From Streptomyces torulosus (GTDB lineage Bacteria; Actinomycetota; Actinomycetes; Streptomycetales; Streptomycetaceae), in the NCBI RefSeq assembly GCF_001419765.1, contig NZ_LIRK01000299.1, positions 1-34,590 of the forward strand: DNA of 34,590 nucleotides, read 5' to 3'. Both the position numbers and the translations under genes were made by a program. Under the pieces are notes generated by a model. The model had not been told where the DNA came from, did not search any database, and worked only from the letters and a program-made list of their open reading frames with translations. Positions 7,735-15,271 of this stretch are shown here, one piece after another (position 1 is the stretch's first letter; each line of letters begins with the position of its first letter).

Positions 7735-8225
7735 GGCGCCACTCCTGTCGCCAGTGTGTCGATGAACATGAGCACGGCACCCTGCTCGGCGAACTCTCCG
7801 TCGCCCAAGACGATTTCGGCCACCGTGCCGGAGGCCTCCGCGTACACGGAGTTCATCAGTTTCATCGTCTCGACGATCCCGACGACCGTGGTCTCGGTGA
7901 CCTCGTCCCCGATCTCGACGAAGGGGGCCGCGCCGGGTTTCGGCGCCCGGTAGAAGGCACCGGGCAAAGGTGTACGGACCCCGGTCAGACCCTCGCGGGC
8001 GGGCTCAGTCTGCTCGTCCGCAGCTGCCACGCCCTGGACCGCGGGTACTTCACGGCCATCGACCAGCACCGGTTCGGCTGTCGTGCGCGCGGACTGTGTC
8101 CACTCGCCGTCGCCGCCACGGCAAAGCGACAGTTCGAACCGACCCGTGCGCAGATAGAGGCGGTCGACCTCCATGCCGTCGATGATCCGCAGGATGTCCT
8201 GGACGTCCTCGCCGGTCAGGTTCAC
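7731..8225 (-). CDS. Biotin carboxyl carrier protein
   Basis: 164 residues from GTG 8225, which overlaps the upstream stop as GTGA and has a GGGAG site. The C-terminal biotinyl domain carries the biotinylation motif VETMKLMN with Lys122, the expected M-K-L/M-M context. The N-terminal part (NLTGEDVQDILRIIDGMEVD, then LRTGRFELSLCR) resembles the AccB N-terminal segment that docks on biotin carboxylase. A variable linker of about 40 residues joins them. The frame is open upstream to 8402, but that part is out of family. As a separate carrier it would shuttle carboxybiotin between the carboxylase and the carboxyltransferase encoded next. Confidence 0.92.
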   Translation of the reverse strand: MNLTGEDVQDILRIIDGMEVDRLYLRTGRFELSLCRGGDGEWTQSARTTAEPVLVDGREVPAVQGVAAADEQTEPAREGLTGVRTPLPGAFYRAPKPGAAPFVEIGDEVTETTVVGIVETMKLMNSVYAEASGTVAEIVLGDGEFAEQGAVLMFIDTLATGVAP

Positions 8226-9322
8226 TTCGTACTCCCACCGGGGCCGGAGCCCGCGCCGCCGAGCAGCGACAGCACGTGGTCGAACGCCCTGGCCTTCGGC
8301 GAGGCCACCGGGGCCTTCTCCCTGCTCGCCCAGACGGTCTCGGGACGGCTTTGGAGCAGGTAGATGTTGTGGCCGGGGACGAGGTTGCGGGAGATCGCCC
8401 ACTCGATGTCCTGCGGTGCCCCGTAGTGGGACTCGACCTGCCGGCCGAGCCGTACGAGTTCGTGGATCTCCTCGTCGGACAGGCAGGGTTCGTCCCGGAG
8501 GTATTCCGGTACGTCCTCCTCCAGCACACCGGAGCCGCTGGGGTCCATCCGGTGCTGTCGCAGCTTCGCCGAGACGGTACGGGAGCAGATGTCCCCGGTC
8601 ACCTTGCCGACCACGTACTTGTCGGGTGTCACGTCACCGCTGACGAGAGCGGACCCCAGGCCCCAGGACGCTTCCAGGGCGACGACCGAGCGGTCCCCGG
8701 TGAGCGGGCTGCGGGTGAACATGACACCGGCGCAGCGCGGGTCGATCATGCGCTGGACGACGACGGCCATGGCGAGGTCGTGCTCCGGCAGGCCGAGGCG
8801 ACGCCGGTAGCTGACCGACTCGACGCTGTAGAGGCTGGCCCAGCAGCGGCGGACGTTCTCGACGAGGGAGTCCTCGCCGCGCACCCACAGGTAGGTGTCC
8901 TGCAGACCGGCGAAGCTGGCGTCCTCCGCGTCCTCGCTGGTGGCGCTGGAACGTACGGCGACGGGGGCGGGCTCACCCGGGGTGTCGGACTCGCTGTCCA
9001 GGCCGCGGTAGTGGCCGCGGATCGCCGACGCCACCTCTTCGGGCAGTTCGGCCGCCTCGATGCGCTCCCTGACGGGTGTGACCACGCGGGTGATCGCCTC
9101 GGTGTCCTCGGAGTCCAGCGCCTCGATGGCGGTGCGGATCTCGCCGTCCGGGTCGAGGACGCCGAGGAAGGCCTCGAAGGCCGTGGTGGTGACGACGTAG
9201 CCGGGCGGTACGGGGGCGCCGGCGAAGGTGAGTTCGCCGAGGCTCGCGCCCTTGCCGCCGACCGTGGGCCGGTCCGTCAGCCGCAGTTCCGCGAACCGGC
9301 GGACATGGGATGAGGTGTTCAT
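8222..9322 (-). CDS. PEP-synthase-like ATP-binding subunit of a split dikinase
   Basis: 366 residues covering only the PEP synthase/PPDK nucleotide-binding domain, which transfers phosphoryl from ATP to the histidine of a swivelling domain. Landmarks are TVGGKGASLGELTFAGAPVP at the start, VAVRSSATSEDAEDASFAG, CAGVMFTRSPLTGD, and the closing YLLQSRPETVW. There is no phosphohistidine domain and no PEP/pyruvate barrel; the histidine domain is in the gene just upstream (9340-11160). Size and split match the 40-kDa subunit of phenylphosphate synthase from Thauera. ATG 9322 with GGGAG seven bases upstream is preferred to GTG 9337. The gap to the preceding gene is 17 bases, and it overlaps the BCCP gene by 4. 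Confidence 0.9.
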   Translation of the reverse strand: MNTSSHVRRFAELRLTDRPTVGGKGASLGELTFAGAPVPPGYVVTTTAFEAFLGVLDPDGEIRTAIEALDSEDTEAITRVVTPVRERIEAAELPEEVASAIRGHYRGLDSESDTPGEPAPVAVRSSATSEDAEDASFAGLQDTYLWVRGEDSLVENVRRCWASLYSVESVSYRRRLGLPEHDLAMAVVVQRMIDPRCAGVMFTRSPLTGDRSVVALEASWGLGSALVSGDVTPDKYVVGKVTGDICSRTVSAKLRQHRMDPSGSGVLEEDVPEYLRDEPCLSDEEIHELVRLGRQVESHYGAPQDIEWAISRNLVPGHNIYLLQSRPETVWASREKAPVASPKARAFDHVLSLLGGAGSGPGGSTK

Positions 9323-9339
9323 TGTCGTGCTCCCCACGC

Positions 9340-11160
9340 TCAGTCGAGGATGGTGACGATGCCGCGGTCGCCGTCCACGCGCAGCCGCTGGCCGGTGGTG
9401 ATCCGCTTGGTGGCGTGGCCGGTGCCAACGACGGCGGGCAGCCCGTACTCACGGGCCACGATCGCCGCGTGCGACATGGTGCCGCCGATGTCCGAGACGG
9501 CGGCCGCGATCTTGCCGAAGACCGGGCCCCAGCTGGGCGCGGTCACCGGACAGACCAGCACCTCGCCCTCCCGTACCTGGCCGATGTCGTTGGCGCTCAG
9601 CAGCACCCGGGCGGTGCCCTCGACGACGCCCGGCGAGGCGGCGAAACCGCGTACCTCGTGATCGCCGTCCGCGGTCGGTGTGGACCAGGCCCGGATGGTC
9701 TCGGCGGTGATGCCCCACAGCATGCGCACCGCCGGGTCGTTGAGCGCCTCGGGGACCGGTCCCAGCGCGGGCGGCGGGGACCAGCCCGCGAGGGCGTCCA
9801 GCATCCGCTTGCGCTCAGCGACTGTCTCGCGCACGTGCGCCGAGCCCACCGGCTTGCTCCCGGCCGCCCAGGCGAGCATCACGTCCGTCAGAGCCTGGCC
9901 GACCTCGGTGTGGTTCAGCTGGAAGACGTCCTCGGCGTCGGCCAGGACACCCTGATCGCGCAGCAGCTCGCCGAACTCGCGGACCTTGGCGAAGAACTTC
10001 GTGGTGAAGTAGTGCTCGCAGTAGAAGTTGTGGTCCTCCACGAAGGGGAACACCACCCGGGCCAGGCCCAGCATCTGGTCGAAGGCGGCCTGCTCCTCCT
10101 CGCCGGCCAGCAGGGAGCGGTACTCCTGGGCGATGCGCTCGCGCTCGGCCGTGAGCTGTTCGGTGGGGCGGTCGAGCGGCTCGCCCCTCCTGGCCTGGTC
10201 GACATAGCCGGGCAGCGCCGCGAACGGCACCGTGAGGTCGTCGTTCCAGCTGCGGTGGTGATGGTAGAAACCGGCACCGGTCGACATGTTGAACCACGGC
10301 TCGCGCGCGGCGTCCATCGCCTCCAGCCAGCGGCGGCCGCCGTCCCCGCGGGCGGCGAGCGCGGCCAGCACCTTGTCGGGCTCGCAGCCCTCGACGAAGA
10401 GATCGTCGACGCCGTACTCGACCGCCAGCTTCGCCAGCTTCTTCAGCTCGTCGTCCGGGCGGTAGAGGATGACGTCGATCCCGGCGACCATGCGGGCCAC
10501 GTCCTGGTCGGGGATCTCCGGGAACGACGTCTTGCAGAACTCGAAGAACACGACGTAGGCGCCGTAGCCGAGCATCAGGAACTCGGAGTGGTGGTGCCAC
10601 ATCTTGGAGTACAGGTCGATCAGCCGGTGGTAGTTCTCCCGGACGTAGTGGTTCTGGGCCACGCCCTTGGCCTGGAACACGACCTCCGGGTCCTCGAACT
10701 CGGGCAGCCGGGGCACCTCGATCCGCTGCACCTCGTCGATCAGCGCGGTGATGCGGGCGACCCAGCCCTGGTAGAGCTCGTCCCAGTTCTCGTAGTAGTA
10801 CCCCGCCCGCTCACTGAACTCCGCGAGCCTGCGCTGAATCTCCTCGGGGTCGGTGACCGGGTTGGCGGTGATGTAGACCCGGCCGTTGACGATGCGGTGC
10901 TCGATGCCGAGCGTGGTGGGGAAGACGAACATGCGCGCGGTGTTCGCGCCGAGAGCGGTGTAGGGCGCCTCGGCAGTGATGGCGTCGAACGCGGGCATCG
11001 GCTCGGGGAAGTGCATCGCGTTGTAGAACCAGAACCGCTGGTCGTCCCCCGGCTGGAACCGGGTGTAGTACGGGTACATCGACGCCCAGCCTTCGGCACC
11101 CGCGACGTCGGTCAGCTCCGAGGGCAGTGGGAAGCGGGGGGCGGGTCTGGCATCGTTCAC
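9340..11160 (-). CDS. PEP-synthase-like phosphohistidine subunit (phenylphosphate-synthase large-subunit type)
   Basis: 606 residues. The C-terminal swivelling domain (about 500-606) has the motif GGTMSHAAIVAREYGLPA with the phospho-acceptor His564, then VVGTGHATKRI. The first 500 residues form an uncommon domain rich in Tyr, Trp and His (YPYYTRFQPGDDQRFWF, SKMWHHHSEFLMLGYGAYV, GFYHHHRSWND), as in phenylphosphate synthase large subunits and the acceptor-binding domain of rifampin phosphotransferases. The PEP/pyruvate TIM barrel is absent, so the phosphoryl acceptor is unlikely to be pyruvate. Size and likely His position agree with the 70-kDa phenylphosphate synthase subunit. GTG 11160 has GGAG seven bases upstream. 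Predicted role: phosphorylate a small hydroxyl or enol substrate from phosphohistidine. Confidence 0.88.
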   Translation of the reverse strand: MNDARPAPRFPLPSELTDVAGAEGWASMYPYYTRFQPGDDQRFWFYNAMHFPEPMPAFDAITAEAPYTALGANTARMFVFPTTLGIEHRIVNGRVYITANPVTDPEEIQRRLAEFSERAGYYYENWDELYQGWVARITALIDEVQRIEVPRLPEFEDPEVVFQAKGVAQNHYVRENYHRLIDLYSKMWHHHSEFLMLGYGAYVVFFEFCKTSFPEIPDQDVARMVAGIDVILYRPDDELKKLAKLAVEYGVDDLFVEGCEPDKVLAALAARGDGGRRWLEAMDAAREPWFNMSTGAGFYHHHRSWNDDLTVPFAALPGYVDQARRGEPLDRPTEQLTAERERIAQEYRSLLAGEEEQAAFDQMLGLARVVFPFVEDHNFYCEHYFTTKFFAKVREFGELLRDQGVLADAEDVFQLNHTEVGQALTDVMLAWAAGSKPVGSAHVRETVAERKRMLDALAGWSPPPALGPVPEALNDPAVRMLWGITAETIRAWSTPTADGDHEVRGFAASPGVVEGTARVLLSANDIGQVREGEVLVCPVTAPSWGPVFGKIAAAVSDIGGTMSHAAIVAREYGLPAVVGTGHATKRITTGQRLRVDGDRGIVTILD

Positions 11161-11220
11161 GGGGCTCTCCAGGGTGTGCGGCTCAGGCGGTAGGGAGCGG
11201 GGATCCGAGGGTGGTGCGGC

Positions 11221-13296
11221 TCAGACGGTGGCGGTGGCCAGGGGGTAGTCGCGCTGGGTACGGGCGTAGCGGGCAAGTGCGTCGAGCGCGCGCGGGTCGG
11301 CGACCGTGCTGCGGTCGGCCGCCTGTTCGACGGGGGTGCCGAGCAGGATGCGGCGCGCCGGCACCTCGAGCTTCTTGCCGGTCAGGGTGGTCGGGACGGC
11401 CGGGACCTGGATGATGCGGTCCGGTACGTGGCGGGGGCTGTACTCGCGGCGGAGTCGGTCCCGGATCGTCTGCTGGAGGCCGGCGTCGAGGGTGACGCCG
11501 TCGGTCAGGGCGACGAACAGCGGCATGAAGAACTTCTCGTCCGGCAGGTCGAGGCTGACCACCAGAGCTCCCGTGACCTGGTCGAGGGCTTCGACGACCC
11601 GGTAGATCTCCGCGGTGCCGATGCGCACGCCCTGCCGGTTGAGGGTGGCGTCGGCGCGGCCGAGTACGAAGCAGCCGCCGCGAGCGTTGACCTTGAAGAA
11701 GTCGCCGTGTCGCCAGGCGCCCGGGAAGTCCTCGAAGTACGTACGGCGGTACCGTTCGTCCCCGTCCGGGCCCCAGAATGTGACCGGCATGGACGGCAGC
11801 GGCTCCGTGATCACCAGCTCGCCGACCTCGTCCACGACCTGGCGGCCGTGCTCGTCGTAGGCGTACGCGGCGACCCCCAGCGAGCGTGCCTGCATCTCGC
11901 CGGCGTACACGGGAAGGGTGGGCACTCCGCCGACGAATCCGGTGCAGCAGTCGGTGCCGCCGCTGCCGGTGGCGATCCACAGGTCCGCCTTGACGTTGCC
12001 GTAGAACCAGGCGGTGCACTGGGGTGACACCGGTGAGCCGGCGGGCATGACCGTGCGCAGGGCGGACAGGTCGTAGCGTTCGCCGGGGACGATGCCGGCC
12101 TTGGTCATGAGGTCGACGTAGGCGGGGCTGGCGCCGAAGAAGGTGGTCCGGGTGTCCTGCGCGATCCGCCACAGAACGTCCGGCTCCGGGTGGGCGGGGT
12201 TGCCGTCGTAGAGCACTGGGCAGGCGCCGACCAGCAGGGAGCTGATCAGGAAGTTCCACATCATCCAGCCGGTAGTGGTGAAGAACAGCGGCCGGTCGCC
12301 CTCGCGCAGGTCCATGTGGAAGGTCTGCAGCTTCAGCTGTTCGAGCAGGATGCCGCCGTGCCCGTGGATGATCGCCTTGGGCAGTCCCGTCGTACCGGAG
12401 GAGAAGAGCACCCACAGCGGGTGGTCGAAGGGGACGGGCTCGAAGTCGAAGTCTTCGGCGGGAACGGGCGGGTGGTCGAGGACCTCGTCCCAGCGCAGGC
12501 CGCCGACGGCCAGCGGCTCGTCGTACCCGTCGTCGAGGACGGGAAGGTGGATCACGTGCTCCAGGCCGGGAAGCGCGTCGGCGATGCGGCGCACCTCGTC
12601 CCGGCGGTCGAAGGTCTTTCCGCCGTAGCGGTAGCCGTCGACGCAGAACAGGACCTTCGGCCTGAGCTGGCCGAACCGGTCGATGACGCCTCGCGACCCG
12701 AAGTCGGGGGAAGCGCTCGCCCATACGGCCCCGATGGCCGTCGTCGCGAGCATCGCGATCGCGGCCTGAGGCACGTTCGGCAGATATCCGCAGACCCGGT
12801 CGCCGGGGCGTACGCCGAACGCCCGCAACCGGGTCGCCAGGACGCGCACCCGGCCCGCGAAGTCCTCCCACGGAAGACCGACGGGAGCGGCGCTCTCGGA
12901 GCCGAACACCACGGCGTCGGTGCCCGACCGTTCGTTTCGCAGGACGTGCTCGGCGTAGTTCAGCCGCGCCCCGGGAAACCACCGCGCCCCCGGCATGCCC
13001 CGGCCGTCGAGCACCGAGGAGTACGGGGCCGTCGACCGAATGCCGAAGTAGTCCCACAGGGCGCCCCAGAATCCCTCCAGGTCGGTGACGGACCAGTTCC
13101 ACAGCTCGTCGTATCCGTCGAACCGCAGCCCCCGTTCCCGGGACAGCCAGTCCGCGAACCGCGTGACATTGGCCTCCGCGACCCGCCGCGGGCCGGGCGT
13201 CCACAGCAGCTCGCCTTCGGCCACCACGGCGGCCCCGCCGGCTGCGCCGTGTGCCCGACCAGTGGCAGGGAAGCCCCCTGCTGTCTCGACGGTCAT
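11221..13296 (-). CDS. Acetoacetyl-CoA synthetase-like acyl-CoA ligase
   Basis: 691 residues of the ANL superfamily (AMP-forming ligases). The ACAS-type N-terminal region has RWFPGARLNYAEHVLR. The phosphate loop is FSSGTTGLPKAIIHGHGGIL, a form typical of acetoacetyl-CoA synthetases. Later motifs are ATGSGGTD, WRHGDFF, ADATLNRQGVRIGTAEIYR and the catalytic Lys in TLTGKKLEVP. It would convert acetoacetate or a related beta-keto acid to its CoA ester with ATP. ATG 13296 has an excellent GAGGAGG site; ATG 13314 does not. It is the first gene of the operon, 60 bases before the dikinase subunit, and its presence suggests that the carboxylation product is a beta-keto acid. Confidence 0.92.
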   Translation of the reverse strand: MTVETAGGFPATGRAHGAAGGAAVVAEGELLWTPGPRRVAEANVTRFADWLSRERGLRFDGYDELWNWSVTDLEGFWGALWDYFGIRSTAPYSSVLDGRGMPGARWFPGARLNYAEHVLRNERSGTDAVVFGSESAAPVGLPWEDFAGRVRVLATRLRAFGVRPGDRVCGYLPNVPQAAIAMLATTAIGAVWASASPDFGSRGVIDRFGQLRPKVLFCVDGYRYGGKTFDRRDEVRRIADALPGLEHVIHLPVLDDGYDEPLAVGGLRWDEVLDHPPVPAEDFDFEPVPFDHPLWVLFSSGTTGLPKAIIHGHGGILLEQLKLQTFHMDLREGDRPLFFTTTGWMMWNFLISSLLVGACPVLYDGNPAHPEPDVLWRIAQDTRTTFFGASPAYVDLMTKAGIVPGERYDLSALRTVMPAGSPVSPQCTAWFYGNVKADLWIATGSGGTDCCTGFVGGVPTLPVYAGEMQARSLGVAAYAYDEHGRQVVDEVGELVITEPLPSMPVTFWGPDGDERYRRTYFEDFPGAWRHGDFFKVNARGGCFVLGRADATLNRQGVRIGTAEIYRVVEALDQVTGALVVSLDLPDEKFFMPLFVALTDGVTLDAGLQQTIRDRLRREYSPRHVPDRIIQVPAVPTTLTGKKLEVPARRILLGTPVEQAADRSTVADPRALDALARYARTQRDYPLATATV

Positions 13297-13367
13297 GTCG
13301 CCTCCTCGCGTCATTGGAGGAACGGTCTCCGACGAGCCGGGACGCGAGCAACAGTTCCCTGCTAGCT

Positions 13368-13382
13368 TTTCACCTGGTGAAA
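13368..13382. promoter_or_regulatory. Perfect palindrome, candidate IclR operator
   Basis: TTTCACCTGGTGAAA is a perfect inverted repeat with a 7-base arm on each side of a central T, in the 120-base gap between the divergent ligase and IclR genes. A related half-site, AGGTGAAAA, occurs just inside the IclR coding region at about 13430. IclR proteins bind palindromes of about this size. Assignment to the neighbouring regulator is inferred from position. Confidence 0.6.
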
Positions 13383-13416
13383 TCCACTCTCCGTCTTCGC
13401 AGGTGAGGGTCGTCTC

Positions 13417-14229
13417 ATGCGGCAGTACCAGGTGAAAACGATCACCTCTCTCGAGCGGGGCCTACAGGTGCTGAAGGCCCTGGAGGAGATGCGTGCCGCC
13501 AGCCTGCACGACCTGCACCAGGTCACCGGCATCCCCAAAGCCACCCTGATCCGCATCCTCCACACCTGCAACCAGGAGGGCCTGGTCTGGCAGCGGCTCG
13601 CCGACGGGGCGTTCGTCGCGAGCCTCAGACCCCAGAGGGCCCCGTACAACGACGTCGAGTGGCTCGGCGAGCTGGCGTCGTCGGTCCTGGAGGAGCTGTG
13701 CGAGCGCGTGATGTGGCCGTCCGTGCTGACCGTGCCCCGGCTGGACTACATGGAGACGATCGACACCAACAGTCCCAAGGCGTACTTCGACGAGGTGGTC
13801 CCCGTCGCGCCCATCGGTTTCCGTTCGCACATGCTGCTCGGCGCTTCGGGCCGCGCCTACATCGCCTTCTGCGCCGAGCGGGAGCGGGAGGCGGTCCTGC
13901 GCCGCCTGCGCGAGCACGATGCTCCGGGCAACGCATACGCCCACGACCCGGGCTGGCTGCGGCGTCTGCTGGCGACCACCCGGTCCCGGGGATACAGCGT
14001 GCGCGCACCGGAGTACGACTTCGACGGTCGCAACTCGATCGCCGTACCGATCCGCCTGCACGGGGAGGTCCTGGGATGCGTCAACGTGACCTGGCGCAAG
14101 ACGGTCATGTCCGCGCAGGAAGTGGCACGGCGCCACCTGGACGACCTGCGGGCCGCGGTGCACCGGATCGAAGAGCGGGCTTCGGCGGCCGTCCCGCAAC
14201 GACACGGGCCCGGCGGCGACGAGATCTGA
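13417..14229 (+). CDS. IclR-family transcriptional regulator
   Basis: 270 residues, a normal IclR length. The N-terminal winged helix-turn-helix contains ITSLERGLQVLKALEE and LHQVTGIPKATLIRILHT. The C-terminal effector domain has the conserved RSHMLLGASGRAYIAF, ending in SIAVPIRLHGEVLGCVNVTW. The overall character resembles MhpR-like members that control aromatic or ketone catabolism. ATG 13417 lies behind GGTGAGGG. It is divergent from the carboxylase operon and flanks the palindrome at 13368, so it is the likely substrate-responsive regulator of that operon. Confidence 0.92.
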   Translation: MRQYQVKTITSLERGLQVLKALEEMRAASLHDLHQVTGIPKATLIRILHTCNQEGLVWQRLADGAFVASLRPQRAPYNDVEWLGELASSVLEELCERVMWPSVLTVPRLDYMETIDTNSPKAYFDEVVPVAPIGFRSHMLLGASGRAYIAFCAEREREAVLRRLREHDAPGNAYAHDPGWLRRLLATTRSRGYSVRAPEYDFDGRNSIAVPIRLHGEVLGCVNVTWRKTVMSAQEVARRHLDDLRAAVHRIEERASAAVPQRHGPGGDEI

Positions 14230-14285
14230 AGACGAGGGAAAAAGACCATACACCGTCTTCCAGTCTCCAGCAGCCACCGGAAAGG

Positions 14286-14602
14286 CTATGCGCCAGGCCC
14301 CTGTGGAGCAGCCGAGTGGTCCCTGCGGTACTCACGCGGGCTGACGCAGTGGCGGCTCTTGAAGGCGCGGGCGAAGTGTGAGGCGTCCTTGAAGCCGACC
14401 GCGTAGGCGATGTCCGTGACACTCCGGCCCGTCTGGACCGGGTCGGCGAGCAGCCTGGCGGCGATGTCGATCCGCTGCTGCGCCCCGAACAGCAGCAGCA
14501 CCCTGTCACGGGCGCAGTCGTCCCCGATCTCGCCGCAGGTCCGCGCCCGCTCGACCGAGCGTCGTATCAGATCCTCGTGCCGCTCGCTGACCTCGGCGCT
14601 CC
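14286..14602 (-). pseudogene. AraC-family regulator remnant (C-terminal part)
   Basis: The minus strand reads RIDIAARLLADPVQTG, then DIAYAVGFKDASHFARAFKS and CVSPREYR, the second helix-turn-helix and end of an AraC-type regulator. The usual ligand-binding domain is missing. Upstream, the frame runs into sequence that on the other strand is a transposase remnant (14612-14720), so the gene has been cut there. It is probably non-functional; if translated, it would be a short DNA-binding fragment. Confidence 0.7.
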
Positions 14603-14611
14603 AGAAACACG

Positions 14612-14720
14612 GGCCTGGTGATCGCCGTGGTGGTGCTCGCCGCGTCCGTGCACGACAACTCCGCAGACATGCCCTGCTGGACAAGGTCCCCGCCGGCACC
14701 GACACCATGCAGAAGTGCGG
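14612..14720 (+). mobile_element. IS5-family transposase remnant (short, frameshifted)
   Basis: The plus strand gives GLVIAVVVLAASVHDNSA, then in a shifted frame ALLDKVPAGTDTMQKC, matching the same transposase region as the remnant at 2631 (GLIIGVVVLAASAHDNAAG, RLLDQ). Only about 36 codons remain, with at least one frameshift near 14668. It lies in the same orientation as the other copy, so the two bracket the carboxylase operon and its IclR gene. Confidence 0.75.
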
Positions 14721-14721
14721 T

Positions 14722-14866
14722 GTAGGAGTCGCCCAGGGTCACGTACGGTCCTTGCGCCGTGACCGGGGCGTCGTAGCCGTCGGCATGCCCGGTGAGGCCG
14801 ACCGCCGTGGCCAGTACGGAGAGCGAGGAGGACTCCGGTCAGCGTCGTCCGTATGTACGTCGTCAT
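14722..14866 (-). pseudogene. SGNH/GDSL hydrolase remnant (N-terminal fragment)
   Basis: From ATG 14866 on the minus strand the translation is MTTYIRTTLTGVLLAL, a basic-then-hydrophobic signal-peptide start. After a frameshift near 14820 it continues VLATAVGLTGHADGYDA and then VTAQGPYVTLGDSYTA, the catalytic GDS block of Streptomyces SGNH hydrolases. The match stops where the transposase remnant begins. The signal peptide and first catalytic motif survive, but the enzyme is truncated and frameshifted. Confidence 0.7.
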
Positions 14867-14963
14867 CGAGTGTCCGTTCGTCGAGGTGCCCTGCTCATCG
14901 AGGGCGAGCAGGCCGGTTCGGTGATGAGCGGGTACGGGGGCGAGCGGAGAGAGGGGAGGGCGG

Positions 14964-15101
14964 AGGGTGTAGTTGCGGTCTGAACCCGCCGGTCACCAGG
15001 AGCGATCTGACGATGTAGTTGGTCAGGTTGCGGAGCCTGAGGGCGGATCCGCGGAGGTGTTCGAGGCGTCCGTTGATCGCCTCGGTCGGTCCGTTGGATG
15101 T
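14964..15101 (-). mobile_element. ISL3-family transposase remnant (C-terminal end)
   Basis: The minus strand encodes SNGPTEAINGRLEHLRGSAL, then NLTNYIVRSLLVTGGF and RPQLHP, the C-terminal end of ISL3-type (IS204/IS1001/IS1165) transposases. Nothing of the upstream catalytic core is visible, and an AraC fragment in another frame precedes it. It is a dead remnant from a family different from the two IS5-type pieces. Confidence 0.75.
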
Positions 15102-15121
15102 GCCGGGGCGGTCGAGGTAGT

Positions 15122-15271
15122 ACCGGCGCGCAGGCGGATGATGTCCTGGACCGGTGGCAGTCCGTAGAAGGCCCGGTATTCGCGGCTGAACTGGGTCGCG
15201 CTGGCGTATCCCACGGTGTGGGCGACCTGGGCTGCGGTGGCGTCGCCGGCCAGCAGTTGGCGCCTGGCCGC
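15122..15271 (-). pseudogene. AraC-type helix-turn-helix fragment
   Basis: About 50 codons on the minus strand read AARRQLLAGDATAAQVAHTV, then GYASATQFSREYRAFYGLPP and VQDIIRLR, the second helix-turn-helix of an AraC regulator (pattern VGYxSxxQFSREYRxxFGxPP). No sensor domain is found upstream in any frame. It is a separate relic from the AraC piece at 14286-14602. Confidence 0.68.

Noticed and set aside
4902..8225. Annotation of the biotin genes as acetyl-/propionyl-CoA carboxylase
   Set aside because: The carboxyltransferase is the HMGL-like pyruvate-carboxylase type, not the crotonase-fold acyl-CoA type, so an acyl-CoA substrate is unlikely.
8222..11160. Annotation of the dikinase genes as phosphoenolpyruvate synthase
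   Set aside because: The C-terminal PEP/pyruvate-binding barrel is absent in both subunits and in the neighbouring genes.
9310..11193. 627-codon plus-strand open frame opposite the dikinase genes
   Set aside because: High-GC antisense shadow; the minus strand has PEP-synthase motifs throughout.
14228..14260. GAAGACG/CGTCTTC inverted repeat after the IclR gene as a terminator
   Set aside because: The stem is only 7 bases with a 19-base loop; not convincing without a T-run or stronger stem.
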